Part shown: positions 33,447 to 41,894 of the stretch, in pieces
How positions within the stretch are numbered: position 1 is the stretch's first letter
Layout: every line of letters starts with the position of its first letter
Source: Bacillota bacterium
GTDB taxonomy: Bacteria > Bacillota > Clostridia > Oscillospirales > Ruminococcaceae
Direction of reading: 5' to 3'
DNA: 64,000 bases
Assembly: GCA_023460035.1 (NCBI GenBank)
Contig: JAEWRN010000009.1
Location: forward strand, 1 to 64,000
The notes under the pieces: generated by a model
Database searches by the model: none
What the model was told of the DNA's origin: nothing
The model's input: only the letters and a program-made list of their open reading frames with translations
Translations under genes and position numbers: made by a program

Positions 33447-34118
33447 TCACTGCTCTTTCAGGCCAATGTCTCCTTTGCCCACCTGCTCCAGCCGGTCGGC
33501 GTCGGCGATGTGGTAGTCGCCCCGCTCGCCCTTGGTCAATATGCCGCTGTCACACATCATGCTCAGCACGCGAATCAAGTGCCGGTAGCTCGTTTCCATA
33601 ATATCAGCGCACTGGGTAAGGTTATAGCGAAACACGCCGTTTTTTTCGGCGCTTAAAATAAAATTGGCAAGCCTTGTTTCCAGCGGGTCAAAATGCACGA
33701 CGTTTTTGCGCACATGCAGCGCCAGCGTGCGCGCGGCAAACCGTAAAAACTTGTTGTCGTTCAGCAATGCTTCGCGGTATTTTACCGCCGAAATCGCCAC
33801 AAAGTCGCATTCGGTCAGGGTACGGATGTTGTTCATCGGCGCTTCGTCCCACATTGTGGCGGCTTCGCCCAGCAGGCTGACATCATTAAAGTAGCACTCG
33901 CAGTGGATCTTGTTGTTTGTCGTGTAGACATAGGCCATACATTCGCCTTTGACCAGCACCCAGATATACTCGCACACCCGGCCTTCCAGCGCAAGCATTT
34001 CCCCCGCGTCATACCGCTGCAATACGGCAATCGAAGCGAGGTCAAGCGTAAAGTAGTTTTGCAGGTCGTAGGTGTCAATGTAATGGCGCAGCAGGCGCTT
34101 GTCGTCGATGTTTTGCAT
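33447..34118 (-). CDS. Crp/Fnr family transcriptional regulator
   Basis: 223 residues: a cyclic-nucleotide-like beta-roll (about 20-140, EMLALEGRVCEYIWVLVKGE) and a C-terminal winged helix (about 150-215) with recognition region CADIMETSYRHLIRVLSMM. The roll has no Fnr-type Cys cluster at the N-terminus, so it is not an oxygen sensor of that kind; the ligand is unknown. The subgroup resembles YeiL-type regulators. ATG 34118 follows AAGGGAACCACT. It is divergent from the peptide uptake operon, with palindromic TTTGTAA/TTACAAA sites between them, so it probably controls that operon and itself. Confidence 0.87.
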   Translation of the reverse strand: MQNIDDKRLLRHYIDTYDLQNYFTLDLASIAVLQRYDAGEMLALEGRVCEYIWVLVKGECMAYVYTTNNKIHCECYFNDVSLLGEAATMWDEAPMNNIRTLTECDFVAISAVKYREALLNDNKFLRFAARTLALHVRKNVVHFDPLETRLANFILSAEKNGVFRYNLTQCADIMETSYRHLIRVLSMMCDSGILTKGERGDYHIADADRLEQVGKGDIGLKEQ

Positions 34119-34275
34119 AGTGGTTCCCTTTGGCCCTTGATTTGCCTGTTCAGCAAAGCCTGTCATACCTGCACCCCACAGGCAGCATAGGTTTTGATAT
34201 TTAATTTTGAATTATACTGCCTTTGCCCAAGTTTGTAAAGCAAAAAGCGGCGCACAAAGAAAAATGACAAAAATA

Positions 34276-34304
34276 ATACTATTTTGCCGGTTATTCGGGT
34301 ACAA
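34276..34304 (-). promoter_or_regulatory. Promoter of the Crp/Fnr regulator gene
   Basis: TTGTAC (34304-34299) and TAGTAT (34281-34276) with a 17-bp spacer on the minus strand. Confidence 0.55.
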
Positions 34305-34311
34305 AAGGGCC

Positions 34312-34332
34312 TTTTTGTAAGATTTACAAAAA
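34312..34332. promoter_or_regulatory. Perfect 21-bp palindrome, candidate Crp/Fnr operator
   Basis: TTTTTGTAA and TTACAAAAA flank a 3-base centre without a mismatch. Crp/Fnr proteins bind such two-fold sites (TTGTAA-type half-sites here). It lies just upstream of the regulator's own promoter and about 100 bases ahead of the operon start. Confidence 0.6.
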
Positions 34333-34386
34333 ATAAGGCGCTTTGGGTGGGACAAACTTTGTGCAAATCTGATGTGACCTATGTCC

Positions 34387-34416
34387 TTTACAAAAATGGT
34401 AAAAAAACGGTATACT
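34387..34416 (+). promoter_or_regulatory. Promoter of the peptide uptake operon
   Basis: TTTACA (34387-34392) and TATACT (34411-34416), 18-bp spacer. The -35 box is part of a TTTACAAAAA half-site and a TTTGTAAA half-site overlaps the start point, so the regulator could act directly here. Confidence 0.6.
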
Positions 34417-34496
34417 TTTGTAAACCCAATAAAAACAACAGTCACTAATACAAAAACAGTGATTTTGATTGGTTTCGGCCAGATGTGGCTTTAGGC

Positions 34497-34533
34497 AAAG
34501 GCGCCTGTTTCGCACCGCAGAACAGGCGCCTTT
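34497..34533 (+). other. Hairpin in the leader of the peptide operon
   Basis: AAAGGCGCCTGTT pairs with AACAGGCGCCTTT over an 11-base loop. Only three T follow, so it is a weak terminator at best; it may stabilise the message or act as an attenuator. Confidence 0.5.
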
Positions 34534-34611
34534 CACTAAATACATTACTTTATTATCTTGAAGTGATGAACTTATAAAGCGATACAGTGCAAAATTTAAG
34601 GGGGAAACGAA

Positions 34612-35598
34612 ATGCCAGCCATCGTTGAATTTAAAGAATACAGCATGGGGTTTCGGGACGACGACGGCAACGTCTTCAATCTGCTTGACAAGGTGTCCTT
34701 CAATGTCGAGCCGGGCCGTGCCCTTGGCATTGTGGGCGAGTCGGGCTGCGGCAAAAGCATGACCAGCCTGTCGATGATGCGCCTGCTGCCGGACGCGGCG
34801 GTGGTACAGGGCGGCGAGATTTTGTTTGAGGGCAAAAACCTGCTGCAGATGAGTGAAGAAAAAATGGCCGGCATTCGCGGCAACCGCATTTCGATGATTT
34901 TTCAAGAGCCAATGACGGCTCTGAACCCGGTGCTGACGATTGGGTTTCAAATTGGCGAAACCGTGCGGCTGCACCACCCTGAATTGACGGCAAAAGAGGT
35001 GCAGCAGCGGGTGGTGCAGGTGCTGGAGGCGGTGGGCATTTCAAACCCCGAAACGCGGCTTTCGCAGTACCCGCACGAGTTTTCGGGCGGCATGCGCCAG
35101 CGCGTGATGATTGCGATGGCGATGATTAACGAGCCCGCGTTGCTGGTGGCAGACGAGCCCACCACCGCGCTGGATGTGACGGTGCAGGCGCAGATATTAG
35201 ACCTGATGCGCAACCTGAAAGGCGAGGGCGGCCTTATGGTCATTACCCATAACCTTGGGGTGGTGGCCGAGATCTGTGAGGAGGTCGTTGTGATGTATGC
35301 CGGTCGCGCAGTAGAACGTGGTACTTTAGAGGCGGTGTTTGAACACCCGCTGCACCCTTACACGCAGGGGTTGATGGCCTCTATCCCCACCATTCGCAGC
35401 AGCAAAGAGCCGCTGTACACCATACCCGGCACGGTGCCCACCGTGTACGACTTTGGGCCCGGCTGCCGGTTTGCAGACCGCTGTGCCCACTGTATGGCCC
35501 TCTGCCGCAGTGAGGCACCGCCCACAAAGCAGGTGGCAGGCGACCATCTGGTGCAGTGCTGGCTGGAATTCAAGGGGGAGGGATTGGCCGATGAGTGA
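34612..35598 (+). CDS. dppD: Oligopeptide/dipeptide ABC transporter ATPase (DppD/OppD)
   Basis: 328 residues. ATPase with Walker A GESGCGKS, signature FSGGMRQR, Walker B LLVADEPTTALD and switch His in ITHNLG. The C-terminal extension carries the oligopeptide-type signature (LHPYTQGL, PGTVP) and four Cys (CRFADRCAHCMALC) typical of the Fe-S/Zn-like tail of DppD proteins. ATG 34612 follows AAGGGGG. It is the first gene of the ten-gene operon and overlaps dppF by 8 bases. Confidence 0.93.
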   Translation: MPAIVEFKEYSMGFRDDDGNVFNLLDKVSFNVEPGRALGIVGESGCGKSMTSLSMMRLLPDAAVVQGGEILFEGKNLLQMSEEKMAGIRGNRISMIFQEPMTALNPVLTIGFQIGETVRLHHPELTAKEVQQRVVQVLEAVGISNPETRLSQYPHEFSGGMRQRVMIAMAMINEPALLVADEPTTALDVTVQAQILDLMRNLKGEGGLMVITHNLGVVAEICEEVVVMYAGRAVERGTLEAVFEHPLHPYTQGLMASIPTIRSSKEPLYTIPGTVPTVYDFGPGCRFADRCAHCMALCRSEAPPTKQVAGDHLVQCWLEFKGEGLADE

Positions 35599-36586
35599 AC
35601 CAAACACACCGCTGTTGCAGGTGGACCACCTGAGCAAGTTTTTTGCGGTCAAGCGCACAAAATTGTTTGAGCCGCGCCGGCAGGTGCACGCGGTAGAGGA
35701 TGTGTCGTTTACGCTGTACGAGGGCGAGACACTGGGCATCGTGGGCGAGTCGGGCAGCGGTAAATCCACCCTTGCGCGGGCCATACTGGCCCTCACGCCG
35801 GTCACCGGCGGCATCGTGCAGTACCGCGGGGAAACGATTACCGATTTTAAAAACTGCGACGCCGGCGCGTTGCGCAGCGAGATACAGATGATTTTTCAGG
35901 ACCCGTACGCCTCGCTGAACCCCAAAATTAAAATCGGCGATGCCATTGCCGAGCCCATGCGCCGCTATGGCTACGCCAAAACAGCCAAAGAGGCCACCGA
36001 AAAAGTAAAAGAGCTGTTGCAGACGATTGGCCTGCAGCCGGAGGTGTACGACCGGTACCCGCACGAATTTTCAGGCGGGCAGCGCCAGCGCATCGGCATT
36101 GCCCGGGCGCTTGCCACCCAGCCGCGGCTGCTGTTCTGCGACGAGTCTGTTTCGGCGTTAGATGTTTCGGTGCAGGCACAGATTTTAAATTTATTTAACG
36201 AGCTAAAGGCCCAGCGCAATTTGACCTATGTGTTTATTGGGCACGACCTTGCGGTGGTGCGCTACATCAGCGACCGTATTTTGGTGATGTACCTTGGCAA
36301 GGTAATGGAGATTGCCCCGTACGACGCGTTGTTTGGGCAGGACACCCACCCCTACACGCAGGCGCTGATTTCTGCGGTGCCCGAGCCGTCGGTGCACCAC
36401 CAGCAAGAGCGCATTTTGCTGACCGGCGACATCCCAAGCCCGGTGGACCCGCCCAGCGGCTGCCGGTTTTGCCAGCGCTGCTTTAAGGCCGAGGCCCGTT
36501 GCTTTGAGGAGGAGCCGGGGTTTGTAGAGGTGGGCGACGGGCACTATGTGCGCTGCCATTTTGCAAAGGGGAGGTGTGAGGGTTGA
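35591..36586 (+). CDS. dppF: Oligopeptide/dipeptide ABC transporter ATPase (DppF/OppF)
   Basis: 331 residues, second ATPase of the importer. Walker A GESGSGKST, signature FSGGQRQR, Walker B LLFCDESVSALD, and the C-terminal oligopeptide extension with CRFCQRC. It starts at ATG 35591 (GGGGGAGGGATTGGCCG ahead), inside the last bases of dppD, so translation is coupled; the longer frame to 35453 is ruled out by homology. It ends in a TTGA overlap with the permease gene. Confidence 0.93.
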   Translation: MSEPNTPLLQVDHLSKFFAVKRTKLFEPRRQVHAVEDVSFTLYEGETLGIVGESGSGKSTLARAILALTPVTGGIVQYRGETITDFKNCDAGALRSEIQMIFQDPYASLNPKIKIGDAIAEPMRRYGYAKTAKEATEKVKELLQTIGLQPEVYDRYPHEFSGGQRQRIGIARALATQPRLLFCDESVSALDVSVQAQILNLFNELKAQRNLTYVFIGHDLAVVRYISDRILVMYLGKVMEIAPYDALFGQDTHPYTQALISAVPEPSVHHQQERILLTGDIPSPVDPPSGCRFCQRCFKAEARCFEEEPGFVEVGDGHYVRCHFAKGRCEG

Positions 36587-37548
36587 GCCGATATCTGATC
36601 CGCCGCGTATTGCGCGGGCTGCTTACCATTTTTATTTCTGTCTCGCTGACCTTTTTCATCGTGCGGGCCATGCCGTCCGACCCGGTGTCGCTGATGGTCA
36701 GCCCGCAGATGACCCCCGCCGCACAGCAGGCGATGATTGAATCGTACGGGCTGGACAAACCCTTGCTGGTGCAGTACGGCAAATTTTTGTCGCAGTTGTT
36801 TCAGGGCAACCTTGGCACCAGCTTCAGCAAGCATATCCCGGTGACACAATACTTGCTGGAGCGCCTGCCCTGGACGCTGATGCTGCTGGCCGCCGTGATG
36901 GTGCTGGTACTGGCCATCGGTATCCCGGTGGGCGTGCTGGCCGCCAGAAAGCGCGGCAAACTGGCCGACCGCATCATCAGCATGCTGGTGACGCTGGGCA
37001 TTTCGGTGTTCATCCCGTTCATCTCATTTTTGCTGCTGTATGTGTTTGCCTTCCGGCTGAAAATACTGCCCACCGGCGGGGCCTACACCCCGCCGCGCGG
37101 GGAGGGGCTGGCCTACTGGCTGGATGTCGGCAAGCATTTGATCTTGCCCGCGATTGCGCTGACCATCACCAACCTTGCCAACGCCGTGATGTACACTCGC
37201 AACAGCATGATTGAGGTGTTGCACGAGGATTATATTCGAACCGCCTATTCAAAGGGCAACGACACAAAGCGGGTCATCCGGGTGCACGCACTCAAAAATG
37301 CCATGATCCCCACCGTTACTGTCATCGGCCTGCAGATCGGCACGATGGTGGGCGGCGCGGTGGTCACCGAGACGGTGTTTTCGTGGCCGGGGGTCGGCCG
37401 CCTGATTTACGACGCGGTGAACGCGCTGGATTACCCGGTGCTGCAAGGGGCATTTTTGCTGCTGGCGGTGGCGGTGGTCGTGATGAACTTTTTAACCGAC
37501 CTCGCGGTCGCCTGGCTCGACCCGCGTATCCGGCTGGGGGGGAAGTAG
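36583..37548 (+). CDS. dppB: Peptide ABC transporter permease (DppB/OppB)
   Basis: 321 residues with six helices and the BPD inner-membrane signature around TRNSMIEVLHEDYIRTAYSKG, followed by the ALKNAMIPTVTVIG EAA-type loop that contacts the ATPases. The first residues (SRYLIRRVLRGLLTIFI) are typical of DppB. The start is TTG 36583 in a TTGA overlap with dppF, with GGGGAGGTGTGAGGG ahead. It forms the membrane channel together with DppC. Confidence 0.93.
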   Translation: MSRYLIRRVLRGLLTIFISVSLTFFIVRAMPSDPVSLMVSPQMTPAAQQAMIESYGLDKPLLVQYGKFLSQLFQGNLGTSFSKHIPVTQYLLERLPWTLMLLAAVMVLVLAIGIPVGVLAARKRGKLADRIISMLVTLGISVFIPFISFLLLYVFAFRLKILPTGGAYTPPRGEGLAYWLDVGKHLILPAIALTITNLANAVMYTRNSMIEVLHEDYIRTAYSKGNDTKRVIRVHALKNAMIPTVTVIGLQIGTMVGGAVVTETVFSWPGVGRLIYDAVNALDYPVLQGAFLLLAVAVVVMNFLTDLAVAWLDPRIRLGGK

Positions 37549-37550
37549 AG

Positions 37551-38396
37551 ATGAAACAGAGAAAAAGCACACTGTACTACTTTTTTCGCAACCGCAACGG
37601 CGTGCTGGGGCTGTGCGGCGTGGCGCTTATTATGTTAATCGGGCTGGTTGGCCCGCTGTTTTTGGCAAAGCCGCAGGGCTATACCACCGATGTGCTGATG
37701 GCGCCGGGCGCCGCGCACTGGCTGGGCACCGACAGCCTGGGGCTGGATATTTTAGCCGAGCTGGTGTGGGGTGCGCGCACCTCGCTGTATGTGTCCGCAC
37801 TGGCCCTGCTGGTGGCTGCGGCCATCGGGTTGCCGCTGGGGCTGCTGTCCGGGTATTTTAACAACTGGTTTTCGGGGCTGATCGACGGCTTTATCGATAT
37901 TTTCCTCACCATCCCCATGCTGCCGCTGATGATTATCATGGCGGCCATTATGGGGGCCAACATCACCAATGTCGCGCTGATACTGGGTATTTTTTCGTGG
38001 CCGTCGCTGGCCCGTGTCACCCGCAACAGCACGCTGAAAACACGCGAGATGCAATACATTGAAGCGGCAAACAGCATGGGCCTGTCAAAGCCGCGCATTC
38101 TGTTCCGGCATATTTTGCTCAACGCGTCCGGCCCGGTGTTTGTCAACCTGACGCTTGTCATGGCCAGCGCGGTGTTGTCGGAGGCCAGCTTAAGCTTCCT
38201 TGGCCTTGGTGACCCCACGACCTGGAGCTGGGGCACGATGCTGAAACGTGCGTGGAGCGCCAACGCCGTCATCACCAGCCCCAACCCATGGTGGTGGTGG
38301 CTGATGCCCAGCCTTTGCATTGTGCTGTATGTGGTTTGCTTCAACCTGTTTGGGATGGCGCTGAACGACACCCTGAACCCCAAAGGCCGCAGCTGA
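37551..38396 (+). CDS. dppC: Peptide ABC transporter permease (DppC/OppC)
   Basis: 281 residues. One N-terminal helix, a short periplasm-type loop with the LGTDSLGLDILAELVWGARTSL signature of DppC, then five helices and the EAA loop (EAANSMGLSKPRILFRHILLN). ATG 37551 is 2 bases after the dppB stop with GGGGGGGAAGTAGAG ahead; longer readings into dppB are unsupported. It is followed by the amidohydrolase gene. Confidence 0.93.
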   Translation: MKQRKSTLYYFFRNRNGVLGLCGVALIMLIGLVGPLFLAKPQGYTTDVLMAPGAAHWLGTDSLGLDILAELVWGARTSLYVSALALLVAAAIGLPLGLLSGYFNNWFSGLIDGFIDIFLTIPMLPLMIIMAAIMGANITNVALILGIFSWPSLARVTRNSTLKTREMQYIEAANSMGLSKPRILFRHILLNASGPVFVNLTLVMASAVLSEASLSFLGLGDPTTWSWGTMLKRAWSANAVITSPNPWWWWLMPSLCIVLYVVCFNLFGMALNDTLNPKGRS

Positions 38397-38424
38397 GCGG
38401 CGCGAAAGACAGGAGGTTTGCACT

Positions 38425-40047
38425 TTGTATGATTATCTGATTAAAAACGGCATTGTAGTGGACGGCACCGGCCAGCCGGGCAGTAAAGCCGACATTGCGG
38501 TAAAGGGCGAGCGCATTGTGCGTATTGCCCCGGTGATTGACGGGGAAGCGGCCGAAACCTACGACGCGGCGGGCAAATACGTCATCCCCGGGCTGATTGA
38601 CCCCCATGTGCACGAAGAGTGGGTCTGCTTTGATGACGGGCGGTACGACTTTTATTTAAAAGAGGGCGTCACGACACTCATCAATGGCAACTGTGGGCAT
38701 TCCATTGTGCCGGGGCACAAAAAAGAACAGCTGGATTATTACCTTGGCAACGGCCTGATTAACCTGCGCCAGTACGACCGCTACATGAAAAACTGGCCCG
38801 ACTGGCACGACTTTAACGGCTACCGCGACGCGGTGCATGCCAAGGGTACCAACTGCAACTTTGTCACGCTGCTGGGGCACGGCAGCATACGGCAGTACGT
38901 GATGCACGGCGCGTGGCCCCGCAAGCCGGACGATGTGGAACAGGCGGCCATTGAGGCGATTATCCGCCACAATATGGAGCAGGGCATGTTTGGCATTTCG
39001 TTTGGGCTGGACTATGTGCCCAGCCGCTATGCGGACATTGACGAGCTGTGCGACACCGTGCGCCTCATCAAAGCCTATGACGGCGTTTCGGCCGCCCACC
39101 TGCGCCACAAGATTGGCATTTTGGAATCGACGCTCGAGTATTTGGAAGTCGGGCGGCGCACCGTGGCGAAAATTCAAATTTCGCACCTTGCCAGCGCGGT
39201 GCCCGCGGCGTTTGCCGCGGCGCAAAAGGCAATTGAGCAAGACGGCGTGCGCGCCCGCATCGACTGCATTCCGTCCAGCGTGGGCCACTGCACCGGCAAA
39301 GAGCGCATGTTGCTGTTTACAATGGCGCTGTCGGACGAGCTGTTCAGCGGCGGCATTGAAGGCGTTAAAAAAGCGCTGCACACGCCGGAGGGCCGGGCGC
39401 TCATCCTGCGCGAAAACTACACCTTTGCCGGCGGCAAAGACAAGGTTTACATTGTGCATTCAGACGACCCGCACCTTGAAAACCGCTCGGTGCGCGACAT
39501 TGCCGCCGAGCGCGGGGTGAATGAGGACGAATGCCTGCTGGATTTACTGGGCGATGACAAAAACTATGTGTTCTGGCTAAATGCCCCGGCGGCCGGTGTG
39601 CCGTCGAACTTCATCGACCATGTGGATTCCATCGTCGCAAACCCGTATGTTTCGGTGGGCAGCGACACCATTATGGGCGACGCCACCTATGACCCGTTTG
39701 ACTGGTACGAAATACGGCGCCGCGGCGGGTTTGCCATTTTTGCCAACATGTATTTAAAAAAAGGCGTGCCGTACGAGGAGATTGTGCGGCGCAACACCAC
39801 CATGGTGGCCGAGCATTTTGGCATTGCGCACCGTGGCCGGCTGCAAGAGGGGTATTACGCCGATATTGCGGTGATTGACCTGCCGCATTACAGCTACCCC
39901 GAAATGGACCAGATGCAGTATAAAACACCGCAGCTTAGCGCCACAGGGTGCGACCTTGTGCTGGTAAACGGCAAGGTAGAGCTGCAAGATGGCGAGGTGT
40001 TGCCCACCTACGCCGGGCGGGTACTGCAAAAAAACGCACAAGGCTAA
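38425..40047 (+). CDS. N-acyl-D-amino-acid deacylase-like amidohydrolase
   Basis: 540 residues of the D-aminoacylase/dihydroorotase-like amidohydrolase family. Metal-binding HxH in GLIDPHVHEE near the N-terminus, GLDYVPSRYAD, a His in SAAHLRHK, ISHLA, and the late SVGSDTIMGD Asp. The C-terminal YADIAVIDL returns to the small beta-domain, as in the family. Such enzymes release D-amino acids from N-acyl-D-amino acids. The start is TTG 38425, set by AGGAGG 8 bases upstream; the nearby ATG is out of frame. Lies between the permeases and the binding protein, which is unusual for Dpp operons and links import to hydrolysis. Confidence 0.87.
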   Translation: MYDYLIKNGIVVDGTGQPGSKADIAVKGERIVRIAPVIDGEAAETYDAAGKYVIPGLIDPHVHEEWVCFDDGRYDFYLKEGVTTLINGNCGHSIVPGHKKEQLDYYLGNGLINLRQYDRYMKNWPDWHDFNGYRDAVHAKGTNCNFVTLLGHGSIRQYVMHGAWPRKPDDVEQAAIEAIIRHNMEQGMFGISFGLDYVPSRYADIDELCDTVRLIKAYDGVSAAHLRHKIGILESTLEYLEVGRRTVAKIQISHLASAVPAAFAAAQKAIEQDGVRARIDCIPSSVGHCTGKERMLLFTMALSDELFSGGIEGVKKALHTPEGRALILRENYTFAGGKDKVYIVHSDDPHLENRSVRDIAAERGVNEDECLLDLLGDDKNYVFWLNAPAAGVPSNFIDHVDSIVANPYVSVGSDTIMGDATYDPFDWYEIRRRGGFAIFANMYLKKGVPYEEIVRRNTTMVAEHFGIAHRGRLQEGYYADIAVIDLPHYSYPEMDQMQYKTPQLSATGCDLVLVNGKVELQDGEVLPTYAGRVLQKNAQG

Positions 40048-40157
40048 ATTTCAAAGGTTTGGTTTTCGCCCTAATACGGCAACGCGTGGCCGGGCCGGGG
40101 CGGTATCAATAAAGTACGAGTTTACAAGCTACAACGAAGAAAACGGAGGGGAAGTAA

Positions 40158-41804
40158 ATGAACTTTAAAAAATTTGCTGCAGTGGCACTCGCTGCAACAA
40201 TGGCACTGTCCATGGCGGCCTGCGGCTCGTCGTCGTCCGCAGCAGCCAGCAGCGCTGCCTCGGGGGCAAGCAGCACTGCTGCGGGTACCCCGGCAAAGGG
40301 CGGTACCTTAACGGCGGGACTTTCGGCTTCGCCGGTCAGCTCAAACATCTGGGTACAGAACGACATCAACGCCAGTATCATTATGAACCTGGTCGTGCCG
40401 AACCTTGTTACCATGGATGCCAGCGGCCAAAAGTATAAATATCTGGCCGAATCTGCCACCCCGAACGACGACTGCACTGAATGGACCATTGTGCTGAAAG
40501 ACCTGTACTGGAACGACGGCACCCCGGTCACCGCGAAAGACCTTGCATTCACCGCCACCTATGGTGTCGAGCACAAAATTGGCTTCTCCGACAGCTATTT
40601 TGGCAAGGTCACCGAGGCAGAGGTGAAAGACGACAAGACCGTTGTGTTCCACCTGTCTGACACCGACGTCAACTTTTGGAACGGTGCGGGCTACTGGACC
40701 CCGATCATGCGCGAGAGCGAGTGGTCGCAGGTAGAGGACCCCATGAACTACACTTACAGCGGCGCCGGCTACGGCCCCTACTACATCGACGAGTGGGTGG
40801 ACGGCCAGTATGTCTCGCTGAAGCGCAACCCGTATTTCACCCAGGCGAATGACGGCGAGGGTGCTTACCTTGACAGCATTCTGTTCCGCGTATACACCGA
40901 CGAAAACTCGATGGTGCTCGCGCTGGAAAACGGCGAAATTGATGTGTGCGCCAACTACATTTCGGCAAACAGCAAAAGCCAGCTTGCCGCAAACCCCGAT
41001 TTTGTGCTGACCGACATCGAGTCGCTGGGCTATGGCCAGTTGAGCTATTCGCAGACCAACGCACTGCTGCAAGACGTAAATGTGCGCAAAGCAATTTCGA
41101 TGTGCATCGACCGTGACGCCATGGTTGCCGTGGGTATGAGCGGCGCCGCAAAGGCCATGAACACGATGATCAGCCCGGTGTACGAAAAATTCAACACCTC
41201 CAACATCCAGCAGCCGGGCTATGACACCGCTGCCGCCAAAGACCTGTTGGCACAGAACGGCTACACCGACACCGACGGCGACGGCGTGCTGGAAAGTGCC
41301 GACGGCACAAAGCTGGAGTTCACCGTGACCTACAAGTCCTCCATTCAGAACGTGGACAACGTGATGGAAATTCTGCGCACGGCAGCGGCCGAAGCGGGCA
41401 TTAAGCTGAACCTTGAGCCGGTGGATGCCTCTACCTTCTCTTCAAAAGCGACAAACGGCCACACCTTTGACATTGGCTACAACGTGTGGGGCACCATTGA
41501 CGATGTCGACACCACGCTGTACACCTGCTATGGCATTGGCCAGACACTGAACTTTATGGAGTACAACAACGAAGAGATGGACAACCTGCTGATCCAGATG
41601 AAAGCGACACCGAGCCCCGACGACCGCGCAGCGCTGCTGGACCAGTGGCAGACCCTTGCGGTGGAGAACATGCCGTTTGCAATGACCTATGTGCCGGTGC
41701 AGACCTATGCCGCCAGCACCGCCAAGTTTGACGGCTTCAGCGCAGTGTACGGTAACCAGGGCTATTTAAACTGCTCGCTTGCCTGCAGCATCTACGCGAA
41801 GTAA
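40158..41804 (+). CDS. dppA: Peptide ABC transporter substrate-binding lipoprotein (family 5)
   Basis: 548 residues. Lipobox MAAC at residues 19-22, a Ser/Ala-rich linker, then the two-lobed SBP family 5 fold: WTIVLKDLYWNDGTPVTAKDLAFT is the typical family signature, and later the Dpp-type GYGPYYIDEW and DVNVRKAISMCIDRDAM. It captures peptides outside the cell and hands them to DppBC. ATG 40158 has GGAGGGGAAGTAA ahead. About 110 bases separate it from the preceding gene, so an extra promoter is possible. Ligand range unknown. Confidence 0.92.
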   Translation: MNFKKFAAVALAATMALSMAACGSSSSAAASSAASGASSTAAGTPAKGGTLTAGLSASPVSSNIWVQNDINASIIMNLVVPNLVTMDASGQKYKYLAESATPNDDCTEWTIVLKDLYWNDGTPVTAKDLAFTATYGVEHKIGFSDSYFGKVTEAEVKDDKTVVFHLSDTDVNFWNGAGYWTPIMRESEWSQVEDPMNYTYSGAGYGPYYIDEWVDGQYVSLKRNPYFTQANDGEGAYLDSILFRVYTDENSMVLALENGEIDVCANYISANSKSQLAANPDFVLTDIESLGYGQLSYSQTNALLQDVNVRKAISMCIDRDAMVAVGMSGAAKAMNTMISPVYEKFNTSNIQQPGYDTAAAKDLLAQNGYTDTDGDGVLESADGTKLEFTVTYKSSIQNVDNVMEILRTAAAEAGIKLNLEPVDASTFSSKATNGHTFDIGYNVWGTIDDVDTTLYTCYGIGQTLNFMEYNNEEMDNLLIQMKATPSPDDRAALLDQWQTLAVENMPFAMTYVPVQTYAASTAKFDGFSAVYGNQGYLNCSLACSIYAK

Positions 41805-41894
41805 TTACAAACAAGTTACCGGTGGTCGCAGGTGTTTTGCCTGCGGGCACTGGTACTTTTTGGCCCAAAAACAGGAAAGGAAGTGCATTTTTGC

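Larger units (their letters stand above)
34119..34611. other. Divergent regulatory region of the Crp/Fnr gene and the peptide operon
   Basis: 493 AT-rich bases without a gene. It contains a promoter for each direction, a 21-bp palindrome, further single TTTGTAAA or TTTACAAA half-sites (about 34227, 34387 and 34416), and a hairpin in the operon leader. All are listed separately. Confidence 0.6.

Noticed and set aside
34497..34533. Intrinsic terminator ahead of the peptide operon
   Set aside because: Good stem but only three T follow, so it is listed as a leader hairpin and not as a terminator.
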